NCBI GenBank assembly: GCA_049322715.1
Contig: JBMOQP010000009.1
Coordinates: 1 to 64,000 of the forward strand
DNA from: Thiofaba sp049322715
Lineage (GTDB): Bacteria > Pseudomonadota > Gammaproteobacteria > Halothiobacillales > Halothiobacillaceae
Direction of reading: 5' to 3'
Length of the DNA stretch: 64,000 nucleotides
Every line of letters starts with the position of its first letter. Position 1 is the stretch's first letter. Of the stretch, positions 23,848 through 32,008 are shown piece after piece. Both the position numbers and the translations under genes were made by a program. The notes beneath the pieces were generated by a model. That model saw nothing but the letters and a program-made list of their open reading frames with translations, had not been told where the DNA came from and ran no database searches.

Positions 23848-23923
23848 CCTGTAGGAGCGGCGCCCCCGCCGCGATAAAGGAGCGCCAGACATCCATCGCG
23901 ACGAGGGCGCCGCTCCTGCAGGG
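23848..23923. repeat. REP-like inverted pair upstream of pilA
   Basis: CCTGTAGGAGCGGCGCCCCC and its near-complement GGGCGCCGCTCCTGCAGG face each other around about 35 bp that also contains AGGAGCGCCAG and CATCGCGACG. The GTAGGAGCGGC head is typical of REP elements in Pseudomonas and relatives and is a plausible substrate for the nearby RAYT transposase. Confidence 0.75.
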
Positions 23924-24002
23924 CTTGCCCGGCGGGTTTGTCATTTTCTGACAAGGTTTTTTGTCAGATGCTGGTGGCGAATGACATTTCCAAGAGCATT
24001 GT

Positions 24003-24030
24003 AAAAACAGGGACAGACCCCATTTTCGCG
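24003..24030. repeat. GGGACAGACCCC tag between pilA and vapC
   Basis: AAAACAGGGACAGACCCCAT followed by TTTCGCG, a further member of the tag group around the transposase region. Confidence 0.75.
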
Positions 24031-24051
24031 GACGGCGTCCGGGGCCGATGT

Positions 24052-24441
24052 TCATTCCGCGATGAGTGAAATACCGAAGGTCTGCATGGCCTTGTCGACG
24101 CTGAGCAGGGGAAGATTTTCAATGTGGGATTGGGCCGCGAGCATGCGGTCGAATGGGTCTCGGTGCGGGCTGTCCCATCCGCCGGCTTTTAGCGCATGGG
24201 CGCTCAGGACGGGGAGTTCGGTGGCGCCGAGCGTGGCGATGACCATGGGGTAGCGTTTGATGATCTCCGTCGCGCCATGGAGTTTGCCAAGCCGGTGTTT
24301 TGTGGCGATTTCCCATGCCGAGGCGGTGCTGATGATGAGTTCGGTTTCCGGCGATTCGATCAGGGTGCGGAGTCGGGTGGGCAGGCGTTCCGGTTCAAGC
24401 ACGGCCCACAGAAAGATGTGGGTGTCGAGCAGGACTTTCAT
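24052..24441 (-). CDS. vapC: VapC-family PIN-domain ribonuclease toxin
   Basis: A 129-aa PIN nuclease. The acidic residues of the fold are visible: Asp6 in LLDTHIFLW, Glu43 in SAWEIATKHRLGK, Asp93/Asp97 in HRDPFDRML and a late Asp in LLSVDKAM. Toxins of this class cut tRNA or rRNA until neutralised. The 5' end overlaps the antitoxin gene by 4 bp. The pair stands in the accessory patch beside pilA, bounded by GGGGTCTGTCCCC tags. Confidence 0.92.
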   Translation of the reverse strand: MKVLLDTHIFLWAVLEPERLPTRLRTLIESPETELIISTASAWEIATKHRLGKLHGATEIIKRYPMVIATLGATELPVLSAHALKAGGWDSPHRDPFDRMLAAQSHIENLPLLSVDKAMQTFGISLIAE

Positions 24442-24665
24442 GCTTCCCAGGCCTTGAGTTCGTCTTCGGGCAGGGGCTCAAAAAAGGCGTCGTCCACATG
24501 CCCTTTCATGAAGCCCAGACGTCGCTTGCCGGGCGGGGTCAGCGGCATGAGGCGGGCATAAGGCTTGCCGTGCTTGGTGAGGATGATTTCCTCGCCGGCG
24601 TGCGCACGCTCAAGCAGGCGGGACAGGTGCGTCTTGGCCTCTTGGATGTTGATGATCTGTGTCAT
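24438..24665 (-). CDS. Phd/YefM-type antitoxin paired with VapC
   Basis: A 75-aa antitoxin. The N-terminal Phd/YefM fold (INIQEAKTHLSRLLERAHAG then EEIILTKHGKPYARL) would bind the operator, and the C-terminal tail (from about residue 50) would cap the PIN active site. The overlap with vapC (ATGA) supports an autoregulated pair. No clear operator palindrome was picked out upstream. Confidence 0.92.
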   Translation of the reverse strand: MTQIINIQEAKTHLSRLLERAHAGEEIILTKHGKPYARLMPLTPPGKRRLGFMKGHVDDAFFEPLPEDELKAWEA

Positions 24666-24775
24666 GGCTGGTCTGCTCAGTCTGGTCTGTTAGGCTGAGT
24701 GTAGTGACGTCTTTGCCGTGGGGGCAAGAGCCATGGGGTGACAACAGAGTGGAAAATCGGGGATCAAAGTCCCAA

Positions 24776-24822
24776 CCGGAAAAATGGGGGCGGAAAAATG
24801 GGGGCAGACCCCGTTTGTCGCG
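24776..24822. repeat. GGGGGCAGACCCC tag between vapB and higA
   Basis: Tandem GGAAAAATGGGGGCGGAAAA and ATGGGGGCAGACCCCGTTTG. This is the last of the five tags and marks the boundary between the VapBC module and the HigA gene. Confidence 0.75.
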
Positions 24823-24830
24823 GTCTTCGG

Positions 24831-25121
24831 TCAGGCGGCCTTGACGGGCTCGATGTGCGGACGGGCCTTTTGCGAAGCCTGCCAAAGGTCGTGATCGAGC
24901 TGCATCTTCAGCCATGATTCCGCGCTGGGACCCTTGATCCACTGTTCCAGACGCAGGGCCAAGTCCGCAGAGATGGCCGCCCGCTCATTAAGCACACGAG
25001 ATAGTTGCACGCGGGAAATACCGAGTTGGCGGGCGGCTTCAGTCACGGTCAGGCCGAGTTCAGGCAGAACATCTTCCCGGAGGGTGGATGCGGGATGCGG
25101 CGGGTTGTGCATGCGCGCCAT
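24831..25121 (-). CDS. HigA-family HTH antitoxin, no HigB partner
   Basis: A 96-aa XRE-type helix-turn-helix protein of the HigA/VapI family, with VTEAARQLGISRVQLSRVLN as the recognition region, followed by SADLALRLEQW and AESWLKMQLDHDL. Such antitoxins normally follow a higB RelE-like toxin. Here the gene instead starts 9 bp after a DUF2283 gene, itself coupled to a DUF4258 gene. The three may form one operon with HigA as DNA-binding regulator, or HigA may be a remnant of a lost HigBA pair. Confidence 0.88.
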   Translation of the reverse strand: MARMHNPPHPASTLREDVLPELGLTVTEAARQLGISRVQLSRVLNERAAISADLALRLEQWIKGPSAESWLKMQLDHDLWQASQKARPHIEPVKAA

Positions 25122-25130
25122 GAAGGTCGT

Positions 25131-25337
25131 TCAGGCTGCTTTGCGACGAGGTTCGTCACCGGCTTGAAACGGGATCAGGCCTGATGCTACGGCATCCAGA
25201 ATGACCATCTCGACCACGGAGCCATCCTCGGCGTAGCTGACATTCACATTCCAGTCCTGGGATGTTTCACGCACGATGGGCTTGTCGGAAAAGTGCAGGA
25301 CAAGGATGTCATCCCGCGGATGATAAACAGCTTTCAT
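25131..25337 (-). CDS. DUF2283 protein, putative antitoxin component
   Basis: A 68-aa protein with the typical DUF2283 layout: MKAVYHPRDDILVLHFSDKP, then a VSYAEDGSVVEMVILDA strand pair. The ATG overlaps the restored stop of the DUF4258 gene (ATGA), pointing to a coupled pair. DUF2283 genes are commonly found next to DUF4258 genes, and a toxin-antitoxin role is suspected but not shown here. A remnant of a second pair lies at 22.9-23.2 kb. Confidence 0.8.
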   Translation of the reverse strand: MKAVYHPRDDILVLHFSDKPIVRETSQDWNVNVSYAEDGSVVEMVILDAVASGLIPFQAGDEPRRKAA

Positions 25338-25595
25338 TCTTCAGGCTCCCATGCAAAGTGGTGCATGACGGTCTTGACGATCAAAGGCGTCTTCTACCGC
25401 GACGGCTGCGCAAAGCAGATTGTCCGTACGACTGGGAATGCATTTGGCCATCCATAGGCGCCTCTCGTCCTTGTGCCGCGCTTCACCCGTTTCGATCAGC
25501 TCCAGCAGTAGTGAGTCGCTGATGTCCCTCTCCTGCATACGCTGGCGGGCATGCAGGGTGATGACGATTTTGCAACCCAAACGCTGGCTGAACAT
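25334..25595 (-). pseudogene. DUF4258 gene with a one-base frameshift
   Basis: Starts at 25595 with AAGGA upstream and reads ITLHARQRMQERDIS, the family's start. The frame as sequenced ends in FDRQDRHAPLCMGA, which does not look like the family. Dropping one T from the TTT run at 25383-25385 restores LIVKTVMHHFAWEPEE and a stop overlapping the DUF2283 start (ATGA). It may be a true frameshift, a sequencing error or, less likely, programmed slippage. DUF4258 proteins are suspected small nucleases or toxins. Confidence 0.8.
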
Positions 25596-25641
25596 GACGA
25601 GATTCCTTTACGTCAGATAAACCAAGTGTAGACAGCCGGGA

Positions 25642-27105
25642 TCAAAGCCCCAGCTCGCCCCACATCTCATCCACCCTCTCCCTGACGGCCTGATCCATGA
25701 CGATCGGCCGGCCCCATTCGCGGGTGGTTTCGCCCGGCCACTTGCCGGTGGCGTCGAGCCCCATCTTGCCGCCGAGGCCGGAGACGGGGGAGGCGAAGTC
25801 GAGGTAGTCGATGGGGGTGTGGTCGATGAGGGTGGTGTCGCGCACCGGGTCCATGCGGGTGGTGATGGCCCAGATCACGTCCTGCCAGTTCCGCGCGTTG
25901 ACGTCGTCGTCCACCACGATGACGAACTTGGTGTACATGAACTGCCGCAGGAAGCTCCACACGCCCATCATCACGCGCTTGGCGTGGCCGGGGTACTGCT
26001 TGCGGATGCTGACCACGGCCAGGCGGTAGGAACAGCCCTCGGGCGGCAGGTAGAAGTCGACGATCTCCGGGAACTGCTTCTGGATCAGCGGCACGAACAC
26101 CTCGTTGAGGGCGACGCCGAGGATGGCGGGCTCGTCGGGCGGACGACCGGTGTAGGTGCTGTGGTAGATGGGATCGCGGCGGTGGGTGATGCGCTCGATG
26201 GTGAAGACGGGGAAGTCGTCCACCTCGTTGTAGTAGCCGGTGTGGTCGCCGAACGGGCCTTCGGGGGCCATCTCGCCGGGGTGGATGACGCCTTCGAGGA
26301 CGATCTCGCTACTTGCGGGCACGGTCAGGTCAGAGCCGATGCACTTGACCAGCTCCGTGCGCTTGCCGCGCAAAAGTCCGGCGAAAGCGTGTTCGGCGAG
26401 GCTGTCCGGCACCGGGGTGACGGCGCCGAGGATGGTGGCCGGGTCCGCGCCCAGGGCGACGGCGACGGGGAAGGGCTGGCCGGGGTGGGCGAGCTGCCAG
26501 TCGCGAAAGTCCAGCGCGCCGCCGCGGTGGGAGAGCCAGCGCATGATGACCTTGTTGGGGCCGATCACCTGCATGCGGTAGATGCCCATGTTTTGCCGCG
26601 GCTTGCTCGGGCCCTTGGTGTGCACCAGGCCCCAGGTGATGAGCGGCCCGGCGTCCTCCGGCCAGCAGGTCTGGATGGGCCAGTCGGCGAGGTTGATCGC
26701 ATCGCCCTCGAGCACGACTTCCTGGCAGGGGGCGGAACGGACGATCTTGGGCGCCATGTCCAGCACCTTCTTGAAGATGGGCAGGGACTGCCAGGCTTCC
26801 TTCAGGCCCTTGGGGGGCTCGGGTTCCTTGAGGAAGGCGAGCAGGCGGCCGATCTCGCGAAGGTCGTCCAGCGACTCTCCCCCCATGCCGAGCGCCACCC
26901 GCTCGACCGTGCCGAACAGGTTGGCGAGCACGGGCGTCTTGTAACCCCTGGGGTTTTCGAACAGCAGGACCGGGCCGCCCGCGCGCAGGACGCGGTCGGC
27001 GATCTCGGTCATCTCCAGGTTGGGATCGACCTCGGCGGCGATGCGCTTGAGCAGGCCGCGTTGTTCGAGGTCGGCGATGAATTCGCGCAGGTCGGCGTGG
27101 GGCAT
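25642..27105 (-). CDS. ubiD: UbiD-family decarboxylase
   Basis: A 487-aa prenylated-FMN-dependent decarboxylase that removes the carboxyl group of 3-polyprenyl-4-hydroxybenzoate in ubiquinone synthesis. Family landmarks include ENPRGYKTPVLANLFGT, TWGLVHTKGP and the C-terminal VIVVDDDVNARNWQDVIWA. The conserved Glu of the EGPFGDHTGYY stretch is in the active-site area. Length matches bacterial UbiD. The start overlaps the stop of the Uma2 gene by 1 bp. Confidence 0.97.
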   Translation of the reverse strand: MPHADLREFIADLEQRGLLKRIAAEVDPNLEMTEIADRVLRAGGPVLLFENPRGYKTPVLANLFGTVERVALGMGGESLDDLREIGRLLAFLKEPEPPKGLKEAWQSLPIFKKVLDMAPKIVRSAPCQEVVLEGDAINLADWPIQTCWPEDAGPLITWGLVHTKGPSKPRQNMGIYRMQVIGPNKVIMRWLSHRGGALDFRDWQLAHPGQPFPVAVALGADPATILGAVTPVPDSLAEHAFAGLLRGKRTELVKCIGSDLTVPASSEIVLEGVIHPGEMAPEGPFGDHTGYYNEVDDFPVFTIERITHRRDPIYHSTYTGRPPDEPAILGVALNEVFVPLIQKQFPEIVDFYLPPEGCSYRLAVVSIRKQYPGHAKRVMMGVWSFLRQFMYTKFVIVVDDDVNARNWQDVIWAITTRMDPVRDTTLIDHTPIDYLDFASPVSGLGGKMGLDATGKWPGETTREWGRPIVMDQAVRERVDEMWGELGL

Positions 27106-27668
27106 CAGGTCGGCCAGGCGTCTTCGTAAATGGCCTCGACCGGCAGGTTCAGGCCGATGGATGTGAACTCCACGGTCTCGCCGGGGCCATAGGGGTAGAG
27201 CACCCAGTGACCTGTGGCGTCGCGGCGGAAGATCTCGACACTGATGCGCTCGGGGTCGATCAGCACGTATTCCATCAACGACGAGAGCTGGCGGTAGTGG
27301 GCGAACTTGGGGCCGCGATCATAGGCCGCCGTGGTGGGAGAGAGGACTTCGATGACCAGGACGGGATCGGCTTTGTGGTCCTCGCGCTTCGCGTCGTCGT
27401 CCGAGCAGGTGACGAAGACATCCGGGTAGAAGAAGGCGTCTGCCTTTTCCACCCGCAGCTTCATGTCGGCGATGTAGGCGCGGCAGGGGGTGCCGCGGAC
27501 ATGATTGCGCAGGGCAGCGAACACGTTGCCGCTAATCGTGATGTGTTTTTCCCCAGCTCCTGCCATGGCATAGGCGATGCCGTCGGCGAATTCGTGCTTG
27601 GTGTCTTGGGTGGATTCCCACTTCAGGAAATCTTCGGCGGTAAAGGCGAGTTTCTCGGCGGCGGTCAT
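27105..27668 (-). CDS. Uma2-family (DUF820) nuclease-fold protein
   Basis: A 187-aa protein of the Uma2 family with a PD-(D/E)XK-like core: YPDVFVTCSDD gives the Asp, and VLVIEVLSPTTAAYDRGPKFAHY the Glu and Lys. These proteins are abundant in cyanobacteria and scattered elsewhere; their role is unclear, with transposon-associated endonuclease activity proposed. The N-terminus FTAEDFLKWESTQDTKHEFA is typical. The 1-bp overlap with ubiD suggests co-transcription without implying a shared function. Confidence 0.88.
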   Translation of the reverse strand: MTAAEKLAFTAEDFLKWESTQDTKHEFADGIAYAMAGAGEKHITISGNVFAALRNHVRGTPCRAYIADMKLRVEKADAFFYPDVFVTCSDDDAKREDHKADPVLVIEVLSPTTAAYDRGPKFAHYRQLSSLMEYVLIDPERISVEIFRRDATGHWVLYPYGPGETVEFTSIGLNLPVEAIYEDAWPT

Positions 27669-27701
27669 GGGAGGAGCCTCGAGGTGTGCGTTGGGGGGAT
27701 T

Positions 27702-28901
27702 CTATGACAAGGGGCGCGCCAAGGTCAGGCCAGCCATGGCTTGCTCCAGCGCCTGTTCCGTGTGTCCCTCCCGCTCCAGCACCTGGGCGAGCAGGGCGTG
27801 GGCCTCGGCGCTCGGTTGGGCGGCGAGGGAGGCCTCGGCGTGGCTGCGCGCCTTGCCCCACAGGTCGAGCTTCCAGGCCATTCGGGCGGCGAACAGGTGC
27901 AGGGTGGGGGCGATGGTCGAGCCGCCGCCATTGCGGGCGAGCAGGGACTCTGCGGCTTCCAGCGCGGCTTTCGGCTGGGTGGGGTCGATGCCGGCGAGGA
28001 CGCTGGCGGCTGCCTGGCTTCCGCGTTCGCGCAGGGTCTTGAGCAGCAGGTCGCAGGCGGCCTGGGCGCTCCCCGCGGCGGCGAGGGCCCGGGCATGGGC
28101 CGCGATCAGCCGCTCGCGGCCGCGCAGGCTGCGGCGCAGGTCGTTCCAGAAGGCGTTGACCGCCTCGCTGCCGTCTTCGCTGAGCTGGGCCAGGCGGCCT
28201 TCGACGGCGTCCTCCTCGAGATCGAGCAGGCGCTCCTCCGGGAGGGCGCGCAGGCGGGTGAGTTCCGGCAGGCGTTGCAGCACGGCCCCCCATTCGCCCC
28301 TGCGGCGGTGCAGCTCGGTCAACAGGCGCAGCACGTGCGGCTGGCGCGGGGCCTCGGCATGCAGGGCCTGCAGGTGGCTGAGGGCGCCCTCCAGCCGGTC
28401 CTCGTCGATCAGCAGTTCGGCCTGCAGCAGGCGGAGGGCCTGGCTCGCTTCGGGGAAGCGCTTCTCGGCCAGGCGCAGGGTGTCGTCGCGGCGCGCGCTG
28501 GCGCCCTGGCGGTGGGCGGCGAGGGCGGTGCCGAGCAGCCAGACGAGCCCGCCCTGGGCATCGTCGCCGTGGCGTTTGAACAGCTGCTCGGCGTCGCGCC
28601 AGTCTCCCTCGATCAGGCTGATGGCGCCCTGGGTCAGGTCGCGCAGGGCGCGCTCCTGTCGGCGGCGGGCCTTGCGCTGGCGCAGCAGGTGGGGAGCGCG
28701 CAGGAGCAGATTCAGCAGGCGCAGGATGAGTCCGACCAGCAGCATGGCGACGACCGCGATGCCGAGCAGGGCGGCGAGCGAGGTCTGCACATGCCAGTCG
28801 CCCCAGCTGAGGGAGGCCTGGCCGGGATCGCGCATGGCCAGGAGGGTGATGGCGCCGGCGCCGATGGCTGCGAGCAGGAGGAAGATGAACAGGCGGCGCA
28901 T
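27702..28901 (-). CDS. hemY: HemY-like TPR membrane protein
   Basis: A 399-aa inner-membrane protein with two N-terminal membrane segments (about 3-22 and 40-62) and TPR helices over most of the rest. The family signature around residues 15-45 (AMRDPGQASLSWGDWHVQTS) is present. It is encoded last in the hemC-hemD-hemX-hemY cluster, a conserved proteobacterial order. Despite its name it is not the Gram-positive protoporphyrinogen oxidase; its exact role in tetrapyrrole metabolism is unresolved. Confidence 0.92.
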   Translation of the reverse strand: MRRLFIFLLLAAIGAGAITLLAMRDPGQASLSWGDWHVQTSLAALLGIAVVAMLLVGLILRLLNLLLRAPHLLRQRKARRRQERALRDLTQGAISLIEGDWRDAEQLFKRHGDDAQGGLVWLLGTALAAHRQGASARRDDTLRLAEKRFPEASQALRLLQAELLIDEDRLEGALSHLQALHAEAPRQPHVLRLLTELHRRRGEWGAVLQRLPELTRLRALPEERLLDLEEDAVEGRLAQLSEDGSEAVNAFWNDLRRSLRGRERLIAAHARALAAAGSAQAACDLLLKTLRERGSQAAASVLAGIDPTQPKAALEAAESLLARNGGGSTIAPTLHLFAARMAWKLDLWGKARSHAEASLAAQPSAEAHALLAQVLEREGHTEQALEQAMAGLTLARPLS

Positions 28902-28904
28902 GGG

Positions 28905-30029
28905 TCAGTCTCCCTGGGCGGTGCCGGCGGCCGGGGCAACGCTGCCGGGGGCGGCGCGCAAGGCACGCAGGGCGGTAAAGGCCGGGGTCAGGTCGACCAT
29001 GGTCGGGGCGGGGCGGGCCAGTTCGGCAGCGATGTCGGCGAGGTCGTCCAGCGCGGTGCGGACGCGGGCATCGCCGGTCTCGAGGCGGGTGTTGGCGGTC
29101 TCCGAGGCCTGACGGACGAGGGACAGGGCCTGTTCGGTGTCGCGTGCAAGCAGGGCGCGGCGGGCCTGGAGCAGGCGGGTGGCCGCATCGAGCATGGCCT
29201 GGTCGCGGCCGGCGGCCGGGACGGCCTCCTTGCGCTCGATGTGCAGCCAGCCCCCTACCCAGGCCTTTGCTCGCGGCCACCAGCCATCGGCAGGAGCCGC
29301 CTCGGCTGCTTCGGCTCGGACCTCCGCCCGCGGCAGCTCGGGCAGGGCTTCGGCCAGCTGGGTGAGGCGCAGGGCGATGCCCTCGCGGTCGAGACGGGCG
29401 CCGTTTGTGCCGGATGTGGCCTGCTGCATCGCCTCGCGCAGCGGCAGGGCTTCGCCGCCGAGGGGCGTGGCGGTGCGGTCGGCCTCCTGCAGCAGCAGGC
29501 GGGCCGTTGCCGCGTCGTCGAGCAGGCGCAGGCGGGTCTGCGCGGCGGTGAGCAGGCGCTCGATCTCGCCCAGGCGCCACAGGCGCTCATCTCGCCCGGT
29601 CAGGGCGCGCAGGGCGTCGAGCGCCTGCTGCTGGATGCTGGCCTCGCTGCGCAGGGCCTCCAGTTCGGCGCGCAGGGCGTCGAGGCGGCTGGCCGTGTCC
29701 TGGGTGAGGCTCTGCTGCCGGGCATCGAGCGACTGGCGGAGGATGTCCATGTCCTTGCGGAGCCCGGCCAGGGCGTCGAGCGTGGCGCGCCGGGCCAGTT
29801 GCTCGTTCAGAGTCTGGTCGAGACCGGCCAGGCGGGCCGAAAGCAGGTCGATGGCCTGTCGCTGCTGCCAGGCGAGCAGGCCTGCGCCGCCTGCGCCGGC
29901 CAGGGCGACGAGGGTGACCAGCACGGCCACGCCAGAGCCTCGGGGGCGGGGCTGGCGGGCCGGTTTTTCCGCACCGGGCGACGCGGGCGTGGCGCTGTCG
30001 GTTTCCGGGGTGCTGCGCTCTTCCGTCAT
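28905..30029 (-). CDS. hemX: HemX-like membrane protein
   Basis: A 374-aa protein with a disordered Pro/Ala-rich N-terminus, one membrane segment (about 34-53) and a long helical, coiled-coil-rich periplasmic region. This matches the proteobacterial HemX family, often labelled a uroporphyrinogen-III methyltransferase although it lacks that catalytic domain. The ATG overlaps the hemD stop (ATGA), and the gene ends 3 bp before hemY. Its role is inferred only from linkage to haem genes. Confidence 0.9.
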   Translation of the reverse strand: MTEERSTPETDSATPASPGAEKPARQPRPRGSGVAVLVTLVALAGAGGAGLLAWQQRQAIDLLSARLAGLDQTLNEQLARRATLDALAGLRKDMDILRQSLDARQQSLTQDTASRLDALRAELEALRSEASIQQQALDALRALTGRDERLWRLGEIERLLTAAQTRLRLLDDAATARLLLQEADRTATPLGGEALPLREAMQQATSGTNGARLDREGIALRLTQLAEALPELPRAEVRAEAAEAAPADGWWPRAKAWVGGWLHIERKEAVPAAGRDQAMLDAATRLLQARRALLARDTEQALSLVRQASETANTRLETGDARVRTALDDLADIAAELARPAPTMVDLTPAFTALRALRAAPGSVAPAAGTAQGD

Positions 30030-30808
30030 GGCGGGCTCTCCTGCGTCTGGGCGAGGCCGGCGAGCGCGGCGAACAGCGCATCGTCGGCGGGACTTTCCAC
30101 GATGATGCCACGAAGCAGGCCGAGCGCGCGCCCCGTCTCGAAGATGCGGGGGTGGCCGAATACGAACATCTGGGCGCGCAGCCAGTCGGCGTCATCCTGG
30201 TCGCGGGCGGCGGCCACCAGCACCTGCAAGGCCTCCGAGGATGTGGCGACGAAGGTGACGGCCCCCATCCGGCGCAATGCGGCGAGGTCGGGCGGCAGGG
30301 GCCTGCGGCGATAGACAACGGCGTGATCCACCCGGGCGCCGCGCTGGGCCAGGGTGTCGGCCAGCAGCCGGCGGCCACCCTCGCCGCGCACGATCAGGAT
30401 GTGTCGGCCGCGTACCTCGCGCATCTCCGGCAGGGCGAGGAGGGCCTCGCTGTCCGCCCCCTCGTCCGGAACGAGGAGGTCGCGGAAGCCCGCCTCGCGC
30501 AGGGCGCGCGCCGTGCCGTGGCCGACGCAGGCCAGGTGCGCTCCGGGCGGCCAGTCCGCCGCCGGCAGGATCTGCAGCGTCATGCGCACGGCATTCGGGC
30601 TGATGAAGATGATGACGTCGGCAGCCTTGAACTGCCGCTTCAGGTCATCGGGGCGGACCGGCGCAGCCGGCGGGGCGATCTCGAGCAGCGGCAGGGCGAT
30701 CGCCTCGCCGCCCGCGGCGCGGATGCGTTCGACCAAGTGCGCGGATTGGCCGGCCGGCCGGGTGACGGCGATGCGGCGACCCTGGAGTGATGCGTTGGCT
30801 GTCGTCAT
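30026..30808 (-). CDS. hemD: Uroporphyrinogen-III synthase HemD
   Basis: A 260-aa enzyme that closes and rearranges hydroxymethylbilane to uroporphyrinogen III. The two-lobed fold is recognisable from RIAVTRPAGQSAHLVERI, IFISPNAVRM, CVGHGTARALREAG and VTFVATSSEALQ. The start at 30808 is preferred because AGGCG lies just upstream; an ATG six codons earlier lacks a ribosome-binding site. About 215 bp with repeats separate it from hemC, so it may need its own promoter. Confidence 0.94.
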   Translation of the reverse strand: MTTANASLQGRRIAVTRPAGQSAHLVERIRAAGGEAIALPLLEIAPPAAPVRPDDLKRQFKAADVIIFISPNAVRMTLQILPAADWPPGAHLACVGHGTARALREAGFRDLLVPDEGADSEALLALPEMREVRGRHILIVRGEGGRRLLADTLAQRGARVDHAVVYRRRPLPPDLAALRRMGAVTFVATSSEALQVLVAAARDQDDADWLRAQMFVFGHPRIFETGRALGLLRGIIVESPADDALFAALAGLAQTQESPP

Positions 30809-30889
30809 GGCGCCTGGGTGCCTCATGCCGTGAGCGTAGTGCGCCCAGCCTTCGGCCGACAGGGCCGTGGCCCGGAGGAAGCGATGGCG

Positions 30890-31015
30890 GAATCCGGGGC
30901 TGTCCCGGATTCCGGCCGCTGGTCTGCATCCGGGCTACGTGTTGGCGAATGGGTGAGGCCAGTGCGCAACGAGGTCGACACACCCTCTCCCGCGAGAGGG
31001 AGGGTGTGAACATGC
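30890..31015. repeat. Short repeats between hemD and hemC
   Basis: CGGAATCCGGGGCTGTCCCG with GGATTCCG, then GCATCCGGGCTACGTG (the GTAGCCCGGATGC type), then the palindrome ACCCTCTCCCGCGAGAGGGAGGGT. No gene or clear terminator is seen in this spacer. Confidence 0.6.
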
Positions 31016-31022
31016 CAGGATG

Positions 31023-31961
31023 TCACCCTGCCTCGATGCCCACTTCCGCCAGGATGCGGTCGGCCCCCTGGGCGAGCAGGTCCTCGGCCACGCGCACGCC
31101 CAGGGCGTGGGCATCCATGCGGTGGGCGCGGCCCTCGGCGCGCAACATCTGCTTGCCGTCGGTGGAGCCAACCAGCCCGCGCAGCCATAACATGTCGCCC
31201 TCGAGCACGGCAAAGCCACCGATCGGCACCTGGCAGCCGCCGTTGAGGCGCGTGTTCATGGCGCGCTCGGCCATCACGCGATCAGAGGTGTCCCTGCAGT
31301 TGAGCGGGGCGATGAGGGTCTCGATGGCCGGGTCGTTGGTGCGGCACTCGATGCCGACCGCGCCCTGGCCGATGGCGGGAAGGCTAACCTCCGGCGGCAG
31401 GGCCATGCGGATGCGGTCGGCAAAGCCGAGCCGCTTGAGGCCGGCGCTCGCGAGGATGATGGCGTCGAACTGCCCCGCATCCAGCTTCGCCAGGCGGGAA
31501 TTGACGTTGCCGCGCAGTACCTCGATGCGCAGGTGCGGATATTTCTGCAGCAGCTGCATCTGGCGGCGCAGGCTGGAGGTGCCGACGATCGCGCCCTCCG
31601 GCAGTTCCTCCGGGCTGGCGTAGCGGTTGGAGACGAAGGCGTCGGTCGGGTCCTCGCGCTCCAGGATGACCGCGAGGTGCAGGCCCTCCGGGAAGGCCAT
31701 CGGCACGTCCTTCATCGAGTGCACGGCGATGTCTGCCTGGCCCTCCAGCATGCCGACCTCCAGTTCCTTGACGAACAGGCCCTTGCCTCCGATCTTGGCG
31801 AGCGGACTGTCGAGAAGCTGGTCGCCCTGGGTGACCAGCTTGAGGTACTCGACGTCAAGGCCGGGATGCAGCGCCTTGAGGCGGCGCGCCACGTCCTCGG
31901 TCTGCCACATGGCGAGCGGGCTCTTGCGGGTGGCGATGCGGAGGGTGCTGGGAACGGTCAT
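31023..31961 (-). CDS. hemC: Porphobilinogen deaminase HemC
   Basis: A 312-aa hydroxymethylbilane synthase that links four porphobilinogens. Family motifs are RIATRKSPLAMWQ, the catalytic Asp in HSMKDVP, RRQMQLLQKYP, and LNGGCQVPIGG with the Cys that carries the dipyrromethane cofactor. Length is normal. It is the first gene of the hem cluster and divergent from a thioredoxin-like gene. A TTGGCA-N18-TAGGAT promoter candidate (32021-31992, minus strand) would overlap the divergent gene's start. Confidence 0.97.
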   Translation of the reverse strand: MTVPSTLRIATRKSPLAMWQTEDVARRLKALHPGLDVEYLKLVTQGDQLLDSPLAKIGGKGLFVKELEVGMLEGQADIAVHSMKDVPMAFPEGLHLAVILEREDPTDAFVSNRYASPEELPEGAIVGTSSLRRQMQLLQKYPHLRIEVLRGNVNSRLAKLDAGQFDAIILASAGLKRLGFADRIRMALPPEVSLPAIGQGAVGIECRTNDPAIETLIAPLNCRDTSDRVMAERAMNTRLNGGCQVPIGGFAVLEGDMLWLRGLVGSTDGKQMLRAEGRAHRMDAHALGVRVAEDLLAQGADRILAEVGIEAG

Positions 31962-32008
31962 GTCGGAATCGGGTCTTAATCGAAGGTTGTCATCCTATGT
32001 CGGAGCCT

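Noticed and set aside
23759..24055. A longer PilA starting at 24055
   Set aside because: The extension covers the sigma-54 promoter and REP pair, and the prepilin leader MTMMKKAQQG with its own ribosome-binding site is at 23758.
27532..29580. A 682-codon open frame over hemY and hemX
   Set aside because: Out of frame with both genes, and the product is Pro/Arg/Ala-rich; HemY and HemX frames show proper membrane and TPR features.
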